Source of the DNA: CAYFHQ01 sp964342805
GTDB lineage: Bacteria; Bacillota; Clostridia; Peptostreptococcales; Acidaminobacteraceae
DNA: 17,656 bases
Direction of reading: 5' to 3'
Assembly (NCBI GenBank): GCA_964342805.1
Contig: CAYFHQ010000079.1
Location: forward strand, 1-17,656
Position numbers and translations under genes: made by a program. Below are positions 1 through 8,459 of this stretch, one piece after another. The notes below the pieces were generated by a model that saw only the letters and a list, made by a program, of their open reading frames with translations, did not search any database and was not told the DNA's origin. Positions within the stretch are counted from its first letter, which is position 1; every line of letters starts with the position of its first letter.

Positions 1-72
1 CAACCCGAAACTGGTAGGTGGAACCTTGCCTCATGCAGGCAAGTACCTTACAAAAAAAGGGGGAGAGACTGA

Positions 73-428
73 CTTTATGTGGGTCTCTCCATCTTGGGTT
101 TATTGGTTGGCTGGCAGTTGCAGGCCATGTGGACCATCCGACCCTTTAAAATGCGGCCCCCTGCCATGGTCTACATGGAACTGGTTTCCATCTTTCAAAC
201 GGAAAGTTTTTAGATTAGTTTAGGGTTCACGGGCCTTCGGGCGGGCCTAGTGTTTGTGAAGGCTATGGGGCTGGGCACCTTGACTGGATTCCTGGTAGGT
301 ACAGTTCCCGTATTCGAATATGTGTTACGCCCTTAGCCCTCCTGGTGCGTTCAACTCCAACAGTTGTGGCCATACTTCTGGCTGCAGTGCTTGACCAGGT
401 GTTGCGTAAAGTTCAAAAAATGGTTTAA
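73..428 (+). pseudogene. Remnant of an ABC transporter permease (SsuC/TauC-like)
   Basis: Translated from base 73 (just after a TGA at 70-72), one frame gives a membrane-protein sequence with features of nitrate/taurine/sulfonate-type permeases: LLVGWQLQAMW, then RPFKMRPPAMVY, then LGFTGLRAGLVFV and GTLTGFLVGTVPVFEYVLRP. It is interrupted by TAG at 211-213, where family members commonly have Trp after a Phe (one G-to-A change would do this). A second TAG lies at 334-336. Moving to the frame that is one missing base away, near 328-333, continues the family pattern with LALLVRSTPTVVAILLAAVL. That frame ends at TAA 426-428 and the usual C-terminal third is not found. In the intact family this protein forms the membrane channel that works with an ATPase and a binding protein. 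Bases 1-72 may hold the tail of an upstream gene (a frame reads GGTLPHAGKYLTKK), but I cannot identify it. Bases 429-490 show no gene or convincing promoter. Confidence 0.5.
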
Positions 429-508
429 GTCGGGTGCCTCAGGTCTGATTTTGTACAAGTCCAGTTGGGTATGAATCAGCTAAGTGATGATGAAGGAGAA
501 GGTACCGC

Positions 509-3400
509 ATGGAAAAAAGCCGCAATCGAAGGAGTATGCGAAGGCGCATAAGGAACTCCTTAATAAAAAGCAGTGTCGTTAGTAACTTAATCATGGTTAT
601 ATTGGTCTTGCTCTTGGCAGCCTTTGTGCTCAACTCAGTTGGCTTCTTGGCTTCTTCAACCATTGCCAACACGGTTGCCGGAGAAGTGGGGTCGGCTATG
701 TATATGAACAAGGGTGTCGTAGAAAAAGACGGGTCCTTCGACATGAGCAAGCAACATACCCTACGCTGGTTATACTCAGTAGTGGGTCGCTACTATTTTA
801 GCTTCGGCGAAGGCTTTAAGGAACTTGCTGAAGAAGAATTTTTGATAGCTGAAGTCAATATGGACACTTCTGAAGTCCAAATGTACAAGCCCAGTGATTT
901 TGAACTGCAACTGGTATATATAGATATACAGCACAAGGGAGAGTCCTTGGTTTCCACTTTTCCCAAGGATTTTGATATGAAACAAGCCAAGAGCGGCTTT
1001 ATGGAACGCTTCTGGCATGAGGCTGAAGCCTCCTACACCAATATGGCCGGTGAGCCTATTGGTAATGTGGTTGTAGCCTTTAACCCGTCCATTATTTTTG
1101 GGGTTATGGTGTTCTTGGTTGTGGTCTTTGGATTTGCCTCTCTATTCACTATGTTCGTGTCTATTCTAATGGCGTCGCCAATGACAGCCAAGTTGACGCG
1201 GCCCATTAGAGACTTACAGAAAAAACTAGACAAGATGGTGGAAGGGGACTTTGACCATTTCGCCTCAGAAATTGAGTTAGCAAGACCTGTGCGGGAGATT
1301 GAAGACCTGGCCGCATCGGTGAATCAAATATTTGAGCAAATGCGGGCCTATTCTGACGAACTGGAAGCACAGAAAATGGAGCTTGAGGCTCAAAATGAGG
1401 AACTCGGTGAGAAGTCGGACCGACTGGCTGAAGTAAACCATTCTTTAGAACGGGTCAACATTCATATGAAGGATATCCTTGACAATGTGGGACAGGGATT
1501 CATGCGGTTCGAAAGAGACCTCAAAATCCATAGTGAATGTTCCACTGAATGTCATAAACTTTTTGATCGTTGCATTGCAGGTTTTAAAATGTCAGAAATT
1601 ATTTATGGTAACGATTCAAATCAGGCAAATTTCATGGATGAGTTATTAATGAAGATAATGGATCCTGAAAATAGTCAACCTGAACTCTATGTACCGCTAC
1701 TTCCAGATGAAATTGAAACTGCGAATATGGTGATAGAGATTGAGTACCGAATTTCTACTACGTCTCTTGGAAAGCGATCAATGATTGTCATTTTAACAGA
1801 TATTACAGAAAAGCGTTACCTAGAAGCAATGATGGATAAAGAACGGCGAACACTAAAAATGGTGGTCAAGGCCTTGGTCAACCGAAAGACATTTATGGAA
1901 GTTGTGGAGTCTTTTGAAGATTTTCTTGGCAAGTGGTCAGTTGTAGGGGGTTCTGGTGAGGAAAACCTTAATTTCGCAGAACTAATGCGAGAACTACACA
2001 CTTTTAAAGGTAATTTCAGTCAATTTGACGTAACGAATTTAACAGGCGCCATCCACCAAGCAGAAAATCGGGTAATGGCCCTGGACGAAAACTCAACCAT
2101 AGAGGCCATGAGACAGGCCCTGGACGAAACAAAGCTACGGGAAGCCCTCCGGGCGGACATGGACTGCATTCATGAGTATGTGGGTGACGACTTCCTAGTA
2201 AATGAAGACATGTACCTGGTGGAAAAGGACAAGATCCTAGCCATCGAAAAGAAAATCCAGTCCATGTTGTCTGAACAGGAATGCCGGGTCCTTCTACCAG
2301 AGATTAGAAGCCTGCGTTACCGCCCACTGGCAGAGAGTTTACGTATGTATCCTGAGTATGTACTAAAACTCAGTGAACGATTGGGTAAACTCGTGGCAAC
2401 CTTTGATGTTGAAGGGGACGACATCTTCATAGACGAAGAGCGTTATCGTCCATTCTTCAAGTCTCTGGTCCATGTATTTAGAAATGCTGTGGACCATGGT
2501 TTAGAAACTCCTGACGACCGTGTAGAGCAAGGCAAGCCCCAGGTTGGCCAGATTGCATGTGAACTGAGGGATGACCAGGATGCCTTTACCATTGTTGTTT
2601 CAGACGATGGTCAAGGGGTAGACCTGGATCAAATCCGTAACAGATGGCAAGAACTCGGTAACGAGGACATGGCAGGCGCTGACGAGGAGACCCTCCTCAT
2701 GAGTCTCTTTAGTAGCAATTTCACAACTCAAGATGAAGTGTCCGTTCTGTCTGGCCGAGGTGTAGGCCTGGCAGCTGTAAAAGAGGAAGTAGACGCCTTG
2801 AGTGGAACTGTAAGGATAGAAACAAAACCTGGAGCAGGCACACGTGTTGTATTCACCATGCCAAAGCTATATGAAAATGAAGAGCGGATGATTATCCCAA
2901 ATATTGTTATGAATGGGTTGACTGAAACGGCCCAGCATTACTTCAATGGCCATGTTTTGGACCTACCTGAAACACTACCAGGGGAATTTGTGAAGACAGA
3001 CCGTATTGAACTCCACCGTTTGACAGCTTTGGTGAGCCTCAAGGGTGTTGTAAATTCCATTATTATGTTTAGTGTAAACCGCAACATGGGAGAACGGATG
3101 GTAAAAAAGTTCCTCTTTGAACCTGTTGATCCGTCACATATCGAGCAATATGTTGAAGACGTACTGTCTGAAGTGGCCAACACAATTCTGGGGAATACCC
3201 TGGGTAAGTTTGAGGCCATAGAAGACTTCTTGCATATGGGCATTCCAGCCATCATATCCAACGATGGTGCCTACGTGAAATATTCAGACGCAGAAATAAT
3301 GACCTACACATTCGTAAAAGACGATTTGGAGTGGAGTATTCACATGATCCAATTGGAGAGTAATCAGGTTGAGGAGGCTTCGTTATGGCAAGAGTCATGA
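509..3400 (+). CDS. Membrane CheA-like histidine kinase with HPt, PAS and C-terminal CheX-type phosphatase domain
   Basis: 963 residues. The start has AAGGAG at 493-498. Visible parts in order: basic N-terminus; membrane helix about 25-47; external sensor region about 48-190; second helix about 194-222; HAMP about 223-280; coiled coil about 280-315; PAS-like domain about 316-435; HPt segment with ELHTFKG, making His497 the likely phosphorylation site; CheA-type dimerisation/ATPase region about 590-785, with N box FRNAVDHG (659-664), DDGQG (699-703), GRGVGL (749-754) and GAGT (775-778). The C-terminal ~170 residues replace the CheW-like domain of CheA and resemble CheX/CheC phosphatases. The motif SEVANTILGN supplies the E-x-x-N pair (Glu888, Asn891) that in CheX acts on phospho-CheY. 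The protein should autophosphorylate, pass phosphate to the CheY-like protein encoded next (16-base overlap), and possibly also remove it. There is no CheY-binding P2 domain. The PAS part is AT-rich compared with the rest. Confidence 0.9.
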   Translation: MEKSRNRRSMRRRIRNSLIKSSVVSNLIMVILVLLLAAFVLNSVGFLASSTIANTVAGEVGSAMYMNKGVVEKDGSFDMSKQHTLRWLYSVVGRYYFSFGEGFKELAEEEFLIAEVNMDTSEVQMYKPSDFELQLVYIDIQHKGESLVSTFPKDFDMKQAKSGFMERFWHEAEASYTNMAGEPIGNVVVAFNPSIIFGVMVFLVVVFGFASLFTMFVSILMASPMTAKLTRPIRDLQKKLDKMVEGDFDHFASEIELARPVREIEDLAASVNQIFEQMRAYSDELEAQKMELEAQNEELGEKSDRLAEVNHSLERVNIHMKDILDNVGQGFMRFERDLKIHSECSTECHKLFDRCIAGFKMSEIIYGNDSNQANFMDELLMKIMDPENSQPELYVPLLPDEIETANMVIEIEYRISTTSLGKRSMIVILTDITEKRYLEAMMDKERRTLKMVVKALVNRKTFMEVVESFEDFLGKWSVVGGSGEENLNFAELMRELHTFKGNFSQFDVTNLTGAIHQAENRVMALDENSTIEAMRQALDETKLREALRADMDCIHEYVGDDFLVNEDMYLVEKDKILAIEKKIQSMLSEQECRVLLPEIRSLRYRPLAESLRMYPEYVLKLSERLGKLVATFDVEGDDIFIDEERYRPFFKSLVHVFRNAVDHGLETPDDRVEQGKPQVGQIACELRDDQDAFTIVVSDDGQGVDLDQIRNRWQELGNEDMAGADEETLLMSLFSSNFTTQDEVSVLSGRGVGLAAVKEEVDALSGTVRIETKPGAGTRVVFTMPKLYENEERMIIPNIVMNGLTETAQHYFNGHVLDLPETLPGEFVKTDRIELHRLTALVSLKGVVNSIIMFSVNRNMGERMVKKFLFEPVDPSHIEQYVEDVLSEVANTILGNTLGKFEAIEDFLHMGIPAIISNDGAYVKYSDAEIMTYTFVKDDLEWSIHMIQLESNQVEEASLWQES

Positions 3401-4092
3401 TTGTAGATGATTCCGCAGTAATGCGGATGAACTTAAAAAAGATACTAACAGAGGCGGGCCATGAAGTTGTCGCCGAAGCGCAAAACGGCAAGATCGCTTG
3501 CACCTTGTATGAAAAGCACCAGCCTGACTTCGTGACCATGGATATTACCATGCCCGTTATGTCAGGTGTTGACGCCACAGAGGCGATTACCAAGCAGTTT
3601 CCTGACGCAAAAATCATCATGATCAGTGCCCTCAACCAAAAGAAAATGGTTTTTGATGCACTGAAAAATGGGGCCAAACACTATATTATCAAGCCCATAG
3701 ACAAAATGAAGGTTCTCAGTATTGTCAACGAGGTTTTAGCCACTGAAGATGTGCAACAACCAGCACCGAAAAAGCAGGAGGAAGCTCCGGCTGAACAAGT
3801 GGAGCGGTTCGAGATTGAGAATATCGACGGCATTTTCTATTTGCGAATTCGAGAAGGCTTTAACGACCAAGATATGGCGAAGCTGGCCCAAGCTATGCTA
3901 GGCTTACTCTTTATCAAGCCACTGAACATGCGCTTTGATTTTGGTTCCATTGACCGTATGGAAGATCACTTGCTGAACCATCTCATGGATTACGTGAAAC
4001 AGATCCGTGATGGTGGTGGGGACTATGCATCCATTGCCCAGTCTGAACACCTTCAGCAGATCCTCCGTGAAAAAGAGGAGAATTTAACCTAA
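3385..4092 (+). CDS. CheY-like response regulator with C-terminal STAS-like domain
   Basis: 235 residues. The start lies inside the end of the kinase gene, with GAGGAGG at 3371-3377, so the two are translationally linked. Residues 1-118 are a complete CheY-type receiver: acidic pair Asp8/Asp9, phosphoacceptor Asp53 (VTMDITMP), switch Ser81 and Lys103 (IIKPI). A Pro/Glu/Gln/Lys-rich linker (about 122-142) leads to a C-terminal ~90 residues beginning FEIENIDGIFYLRI. This part has the strand-helix rhythm of a STAS (anti-anti-sigma-like) domain: MRFDFGSIDRMEDHLLNHL, then a helix and a basic/Gly turn. The position of the phosphorylatable Ser/Thr of classical STAS proteins reads EDHLL, so regulation would come from Asp53 and not from a STAS kinase. 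The likely role is to receive phosphate from the upstream kinase and switch a protein partner. STAS assignment is by pattern only; the receiver assignment is firm. Confidence 0.88.
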   Translation: MARVMIVDDSAVMRMNLKKILTEAGHEVVAEAQNGKIACTLYEKHQPDFVTMDITMPVMSGVDATEAITKQFPDAKIIMISALNQKKMVFDALKNGAKHYIIKPIDKMKVLSIVNEVLATEDVQQPAPKKQEEAPAEQVERFEIENIDGIFYLRIREGFNDQDMAKLAQAMLGLLFIKPLNMRFDFGSIDRMEDHLLNHLMDYVKQIRDGGGDYASIAQSEHLQQILREKEENLT

Positions 4093-5600
4093 TGAGCCGT
4101 ACCATTCTTTTGATATCAACCGATGATCAATTGTATGAGCATATTGCGTCCTTGTTGGATGGGGAGACCTATGACCTGGTTCAAATCCGAGCCAGTGACC
4201 TCATGCAACAGCTGTTCTTGTTGAACCCCTTCTATATCATGATTGATTTAGACACGGTTTCACCAACAACCATTGGTGTAGTCAAGGCGACCCAGGACCT
4301 GGAGTATGTGCCTGCCATGTTTATCAGTCAGAGAAACCTGGTAGGGGAAATGGCAGAAGCCCTAAAGGGAGACGTACTCCTCAACAGCCAGGCCATGACC
4401 CAAAACCTCCGCCCCTTGCTCAAACAAGCGGCTGACTTTAAGAGTCAGTTTGACAGCATGGCGTCGTCATTTTCAACCATTGACGCCTTAACCACAGAAA
4501 CAAAAAAAGTTATGGATCAATACTTGCTCCAGGACTATGGCGATTTCTGTTATTCGGCCATGCAACTGATCAATAACACCTTTAGTGACAACCCCATATT
4601 ATCCAACAAGCCGAAAAATGTGTTCGTGGTTTATCCAGAATACACAGGTCGGTTAATTTGCATGTTCCAGCAAATGGACGACGGAAGTTATCGCAAGCAC
4701 TATGAAGGTATGCTCCTGTCAACGGAAGCCTTTGGCTTTGACGTCCATGCGGAAAATGGTTTTAAGATGAACCTGCAAACTGAGCAGTATTCAGACATTG
4801 ATACGTCGGTGAAGCTATTCCCTGACCAGATTTCTGACCGCCTGCTGGTGCTTAACAATTTTGCTGGCTTTGGCATGGACGAACTCCTGGTGATCGGCTG
4901 TAATTATGATGTTGCAGTGAGCCACCATGACGCGTCTGTCCTCAAGTCCATGACGGTAACCCTGGATTTAATCGAGAACATTCGCCACCAGATCCATGAG
5001 GTGGAGGAGTCCTTCAAGTACACCATGGATGCGCTCGCCCGGGCGGCAGAGGCCAGCGATGACTTAACAGGCCACCATATACGTCGTGTAAATGAGTACT
5101 CCCGATTGATTGCCGAGGAGTTGGGCCTCGACCGGGCCTTTGTCAAATCCATTAGCCACGCAGCCCAAATGCACGATGTTGGCAAGATTTACGTGGACAA
5201 CAATATCCTCAGCAAGCGGGGCAAGTTGACCGACGAAGAGTTTAGAGAAATGCAACTACACACCGTTTACGGTGAGCGGATTATTGGTCAATCTGAAAAC
5301 TTAACCATGTCCGCTGAAATCGCCCTCAACCACCATGAAAAATGGGATGGTTCAGGGTATCCCAACGGCCTAAAGGGTGAAGACATCCCCATCAGTGCAC
5401 GGATTGTCAGTTTGGCAGACGTTTACGATGCACTGAGATCAGAGCGACCATATAAGGCTGGTTTCACCCATGAGGAGACTACAAAAATAATCCTTGAAGG
5501 AGATGGAAGGGTAGAGCCCAAGCATTTTGATCCAGATATCCTAGAGGTCTATAGAAAGAAACATGAGGACTTCCGCAGGATATTTGACCGACTCGCATAA
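4092..5600 (+). CDS. HD-GYP cyclic-di-GMP phosphodiesterase with N-terminal degenerate receiver
   Basis: 502 residues. The ATG shares its A with the TAA of the preceding gene, and GAGGAG lies at 4075-4080. The C-terminal ~190 residues are a full HD-GYP domain: HDVGK (His361, Asp362), His390 in LHTVYGERI, HHEKWDGSGYP (His414-His415, Asp419, Gly422-Tyr423-Pro424) and LADVYDALRSERPYK (Asp443). This family hydrolyses cyclic-di-GMP using a metal centre, and all hallmark residues are present, so activity is expected. Residues 1-110 have the fold rhythm of a receiver (ILLISTDDQ near the start, FYIMIDLD around Asp52) but lack the conserved Thr/Ser and KP signatures, so it is probably a protein-interaction pseudo-receiver. 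The middle (about 120-300) is not recognised and may be GAF-like. Its position after the kinase and CheY-STAS genes suggests it is the output enzyme of that pathway. Confidence 0.92.
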   Translation: MSRTILLISTDDQLYEHIASLLDGETYDLVQIRASDLMQQLFLLNPFYIMIDLDTVSPTTIGVVKATQDLEYVPAMFISQRNLVGEMAEALKGDVLLNSQAMTQNLRPLLKQAADFKSQFDSMASSFSTIDALTTETKKVMDQYLLQDYGDFCYSAMQLINNTFSDNPILSNKPKNVFVVYPEYTGRLICMFQQMDDGSYRKHYEGMLLSTEAFGFDVHAENGFKMNLQTEQYSDIDTSVKLFPDQISDRLLVLNNFAGFGMDELLVIGCNYDVAVSHHDASVLKSMTVTLDLIENIRHQIHEVEESFKYTMDALARAAEASDDLTGHHIRRVNEYSRLIAEELGLDRAFVKSISHAAQMHDVGKIYVDNNILSKRGKLTDEEFREMQLHTVYGERIIGQSENLTMSAEIALNHHEKWDGSGYPNGLKGEDIPISARIVSLADVYDALRSERPYKAGFTHEETTKIILEGDGRVEPKHFDPDILEVYRKKHEDFRRIFDRLA

Positions 5601-5622
5601 AGATATTAGGGGAGTGAACGTT

Positions 5623-7185
5623 TTGAAAAAACATTGGGTATTATTGGCACTGGTGATGCTCTTGGCTGGGTGTACACCCCAGGCTGCGCCTGCGGAAGAC
5701 CCCCAAGTCAACCAAGAGGTACCACCTGCAGAATCTGCACCTTTGGAAACAAACGACTTTACACACCAACCTGATCCAAACTCGCCCTTTTTGCTATTGG
5801 AAGAAGACCGAGAATTGGCCAAGACTTTGGACCAATACGACATCACGGCCAGTTTGAATAGCGATGATATGACCATTGAGGCAAAACAAACCATTGCCTA
5901 TATCAACCGGGAGGACAAGCCACTAGAAGAACTGGTGCTTCATGTCTATCCCAATGCTTATAAAACCAGGGAGACTGCGCCTGCCTTGTTTGGAGATGAA
6001 TCGGCAATCTATCCAAATGGGTTTGAACCAGGCCAGATTGATTTTTCCCTTGTCCAAGTGGATGGACAGAAAGCCTTTCACGAGATCCAGGCGGTGTATG
6101 ACACCATCCTTAGGATTAGCCTAGACCAGGCACTTGAGCCTGGTGATCAAGCCCAGATTGACCTGGAATGGGTCCTAACCATTCCCCCATCCTTAGACCG
6201 CCTAGGCTATGGAGACCGCCACATTAACTTGGGCAACTGGTATCCTGTGATGGCTGTTTATGACCACCAGGGGTGGAATGTGGACCCCTATTACAAGATT
6301 GGTGACCCCTTCTATTCGGAAGTGGCCAATTACCAGGTCACCTTTACGGCTCCAAAGGAATACACCATTGCTTCAACAGGGATTTTGCGGTCCCTGGAGG
6401 AGACAGACACAAGCAAAACCTGGGCCTTTGAAGCCCAGATCATGCGTGACTTTGCCATTATTGCAGGCCAGGGCATGAAAATGAATGTCCAGGACCAGGA
6501 CGGTGTCACGGTGCGAACATATTACTACGACACACATTCCATGTCAGACCGGATGGCTGACCAAGCCTCTGTTCAGTCTGTGGAAGTCTTCAACCAGTTC
6601 TTTGGCCAGTATCCCTACAAGGAACTTGCCGTTGTGGAAACCGGCTTCCCATCGGGTATGGAGTACCCAGGGATCGTCATGATTTCCGAGGACTATTACA
6701 AGACCTCCCGTATTGATCGATTAGTGGGTGTTATTGTCCACGAGATTGCCCACCAGTGGTGGTACGGGATTGTGGGAAATGACGAAGTGGATGAAGCCTG
6801 GTTGGACGAGTCCCTTACGGTGTACTCAGAAGCCCTATACAATGAGATATACCAAGGGGACAATGGCTATAGTGGTACGATTTCCTACTTGCACCGCCGG
6901 TATTTTGACGTGAAATCTGAGATTTCCGATGAAAACCTGGTGCGGCCCGTGAACGACTTTGATAGTTGGACCGATTATGGGGCCTTGATCTACCGCAAGG
7001 GTGCCCTCTTCATGGACCAAGTTCGAAATGAGTATGGTTATGAGGAGACCTTGGCCTTTATGGCGGACTACTACCAGCGGTGTAAGTTCGGTGTTGCTAC
7101 CACGGACAAGTTCATTGCAGTTGGCAAGGAACATTTCGGCCAAAGCTTTGTGGATTTAGCTGACAAATGGCTATATAATAAGTAA
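5623..7185 (+). CDS. M1-family zinc aminopeptidase, lipoprotein
   Basis: 520 residues from TTG 5623. This start is chosen because AGGGGAG lies 8 bases upstream and it places a textbook lipoprotein signal first: two Lys, a hydrophobic stretch, then LLAG before Cys17. A longer reading from ATG 5563 would overlap the HD-GYP gene and put a hydrophilic tail before the signal. GTG 5614 is in frame but too close to the ribosome binding site. M1 hallmarks are GMEYPG (exopeptidase motif, about 345), HEIAHQWW (His373, Glu374, His377) and WLDES with Glu396 exactly 18 residues after the HExxH, completing the zinc site. The protein is shorter than typical ~850-residue M1 enzymes and ends soon after the catalytic domain, as in compact bacterial members. 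It should be anchored outside the membrane, trimming N-terminal residues from peptides. It follows the signalling genes by 22 bases with no terminator between, so it is probably co-transcribed. Why it sits there is unknown. Confidence 0.9.
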   Translation: MKKHWVLLALVMLLAGCTPQAAPAEDPQVNQEVPPAESAPLETNDFTHQPDPNSPFLLLEEDRELAKTLDQYDITASLNSDDMTIEAKQTIAYINREDKPLEELVLHVYPNAYKTRETAPALFGDESAIYPNGFEPGQIDFSLVQVDGQKAFHEIQAVYDTILRISLDQALEPGDQAQIDLEWVLTIPPSLDRLGYGDRHINLGNWYPVMAVYDHQGWNVDPYYKIGDPFYSEVANYQVTFTAPKEYTIASTGILRSLEETDTSKTWAFEAQIMRDFAIIAGQGMKMNVQDQDGVTVRTYYYDTHSMSDRMADQASVQSVEVFNQFFGQYPYKELAVVETGFPSGMEYPGIVMISEDYYKTSRIDRLVGVIVHEIAHQWWYGIVGNDEVDEAWLDESLTVYSEALYNEIYQGDNGYSGTISYLHRRYFDVKSEISDENLVRPVNDFDSWTDYGALIYRKGALFMDQVRNEYGYEETLAFMADYYQRCKFGVATTDKFIAVGKEHFGQSFVDLADKWLYNK

Positions 7186-7191
7186 GAACCA

Positions 7192-7233
7192 AACGATCAA
7201 ATCATTGCCTTGCATTGGTTTGGTCGTTTTTTT
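7192..7233 (+). terminator. Intrinsic terminator of the kinase-HD-GYP-peptidase operon
   Basis: A 13-pair stem (7192-7204 with 7216-7228, two or three G-U pairs) encloses an 11-base loop and runs into seven T residues (7227-7233), seven bases after the peptidase stop codon. Confidence 0.85.
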
Positions 7234-7285
7234 ATGTCAATTTGGTATCGGTAGGCAAATTGGCTGAATTGAATCGAGATCAAAA

Positions 7286-7294
7286 TGGTATACT
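7286..7294 (+). promoter_or_regulatory. Extended -10 promoter upstream of mutY
   Basis: TGGTATACT matches an extended -10 (TG, one base, then TATACT), 30 bases before the mutY start. There is no good -35 at normal spacing; TTGAAT lies only 14 bases upstream. It follows the operon terminator, so a new promoter is expected here. Confidence 0.45.
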
Positions 7295-7324
7295 ATTAGA
7301 TACAAGTAGACAAATGGAGTACAT

Positions 7325-8410
7325 ATGAGTGATCAATACAAAATTCCAAGCAATACAACCATCCAAGCCATTCAAAAAGACTTAATCCAGTGGTATAGCC
7401 AGGTAAAGAGAGACCTCCCATGGCGGCGGCGAAGCCACCCCTATGATATTTGGATATCGGAAGTCATGCTTCAACAAACCCGGGTTGAGACGGTGATCGA
7501 CTATTACAATCGATTTATGGACTGGTTCCCAACCGTTGAGGACTTGGCAGAGGCCGACGAGGACAAACTCATGAAGGCCTGGGAGGGACTGGGCTATTAT
7601 AGCCGTGCACGCAACTTGCAAAGGGCAGCCAGGATCATAGTCTATGAACTGGGAGGCCACTTTCCAACCAGTGTCAAGGGGCTCTTGAAGCTCCCAGGTA
7701 TCGGCCCTTACACGTCAGGGGCCATTGCCTCCATTGCCATGGGCATACCTGCTGCAGCTGTTGATGGCAACGTTCTACGGGTCTATTCCAGGCTCTTTCA
7801 AATCCCAGACCCCATTAACAAGGCACCAGTCAAAAAAAAGTATGAACACCTGGGCCAAGCCCTGGTGTCCCATGAGGACCCGTCCTCTTATAACCAAGGA
7901 CTCATGGAACTGGGGGCAACTGTCTGTACGCCCAAGAGTCCCAAGTGTTTGATATGTCCAGTCCAGGCCCATTGTCAAAGCTTCCACCAGGGTGATCCAG
8001 CTAGCTTGCCTGTCAAAGAAAAGAAGAAAAAGCAAAAACAGGTCCAGCTCCTGACCCTATGGTTGACCAAGGACCAGGACCACCTTCTGGTCAAACGGCC
8101 AGCCTCTGGCCTCTTGGCAGGCTTGTGGTCTCTGCCAGCAGTGGAAGAAGACCCCAATATGACCCACTCGGAAGCCCTAGCCCAGTATCTGCAAGAAGAA
8201 TTGGGGCTGGAAACCGCATCGCCCACCTTTGTGGGCAAGGCAAAGCACGTCTTTACCCATGTGGTCTGGCACCACCATGTCTACCGGGCAGAGTGGAAAA
8301 AGGGGGACTTGCCGGCTTATCCAGAATGTCGGTGGGTACACCCAAAGGGTCGTGAAGACTTGGCTATTCCTACGGCCTTCCTCAAGGCGGTGGACCTAAT
8401 CAATGGTTAG
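7325..8410 (+). CDS. mutY: A/G-specific adenine glycosylase MutY
   Basis: 361 residues, the usual length for MutY. It removes adenine mispaired with 8-oxoguanine or guanine, limiting G-to-T mutations. Visible: catalytic Glu46 in SEVMLQQTRV; helix-hairpin-helix LPGIGPYTSGAI (123-134); catalytic Asp147 in AAAVDGNVLRVYSR; four cysteines of the iron-sulfur loop at 201, 208, 211 and 217 (C-x6-C-x2-C-x5-C). After a Lys-rich linker (230-240), a Nudix-like C-terminal domain (about 240-355) would check the 8-oxoguanine, with HVFTHVVWHHHVY as its recognisable core. The start has TGGAG five bases upstream. A chemotaxis receptor gene follows after 49 bases with no terminator, so the two may share a transcript, though their functions are unrelated. 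Confidence 0.97.
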   Translation: MSDQYKIPSNTTIQAIQKDLIQWYSQVKRDLPWRRRSHPYDIWISEVMLQQTRVETVIDYYNRFMDWFPTVEDLAEADEDKLMKAWEGLGYYSRARNLQRAARIIVYELGGHFPTSVKGLLKLPGIGPYTSGAIASIAMGIPAAAVDGNVLRVYSRLFQIPDPINKAPVKKKYEHLGQALVSHEDPSSYNQGLMELGATVCTPKSPKCLICPVQAHCQSFHQGDPASLPVKEKKKKQKQVQLLTLWLTKDQDHLLVKRPASGLLAGLWSLPAVEEDPNMTHSEALAQYLQEELGLETASPTFVGKAKHVFTHVVWHHHVYRAEWKKGDLPAYPECRWVHPKGREDLAIPTAFLKAVDLING

Positions 8411-8459
8411 AGTGAAACAATAACGGGTATCCGTATATCAGAAAATGGAGGGGTGAAAT

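Noticed and set aside
61..90. Hairpin GGAGAGAC/GTCTCTCC resembling a terminator, and AGGTGGAACC before it resembling a T-box core
   Set aside because: No T-tract follows, the T-box match is partial, no specifier or downstream tRNA-ligase or amino-acid gene exists, and the hairpin lies at the start of the permease remnant.
26..223. A 65-codon open frame at the left edge
   Set aside because: Trp/Cys/Pro-rich and not protein-like downstream of about base 70; the permease remnant in another frame explains the stretch better.
1538..1555. C-x3-C-H in the PAS domain as a covalent haem site
   Set aside because: Covalent haem attachment happens outside the cytoplasmic membrane, while this domain follows HAMP and should be cytoplasmic.
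8414..8438. Possible SigD (flagellar/chemotaxis) promoter before the chemotaxis receptor (GAAA then CCGTATAT)
   Set aside because: Both boxes deviate from TAAA and GCCGATAT and the spacing is too short.
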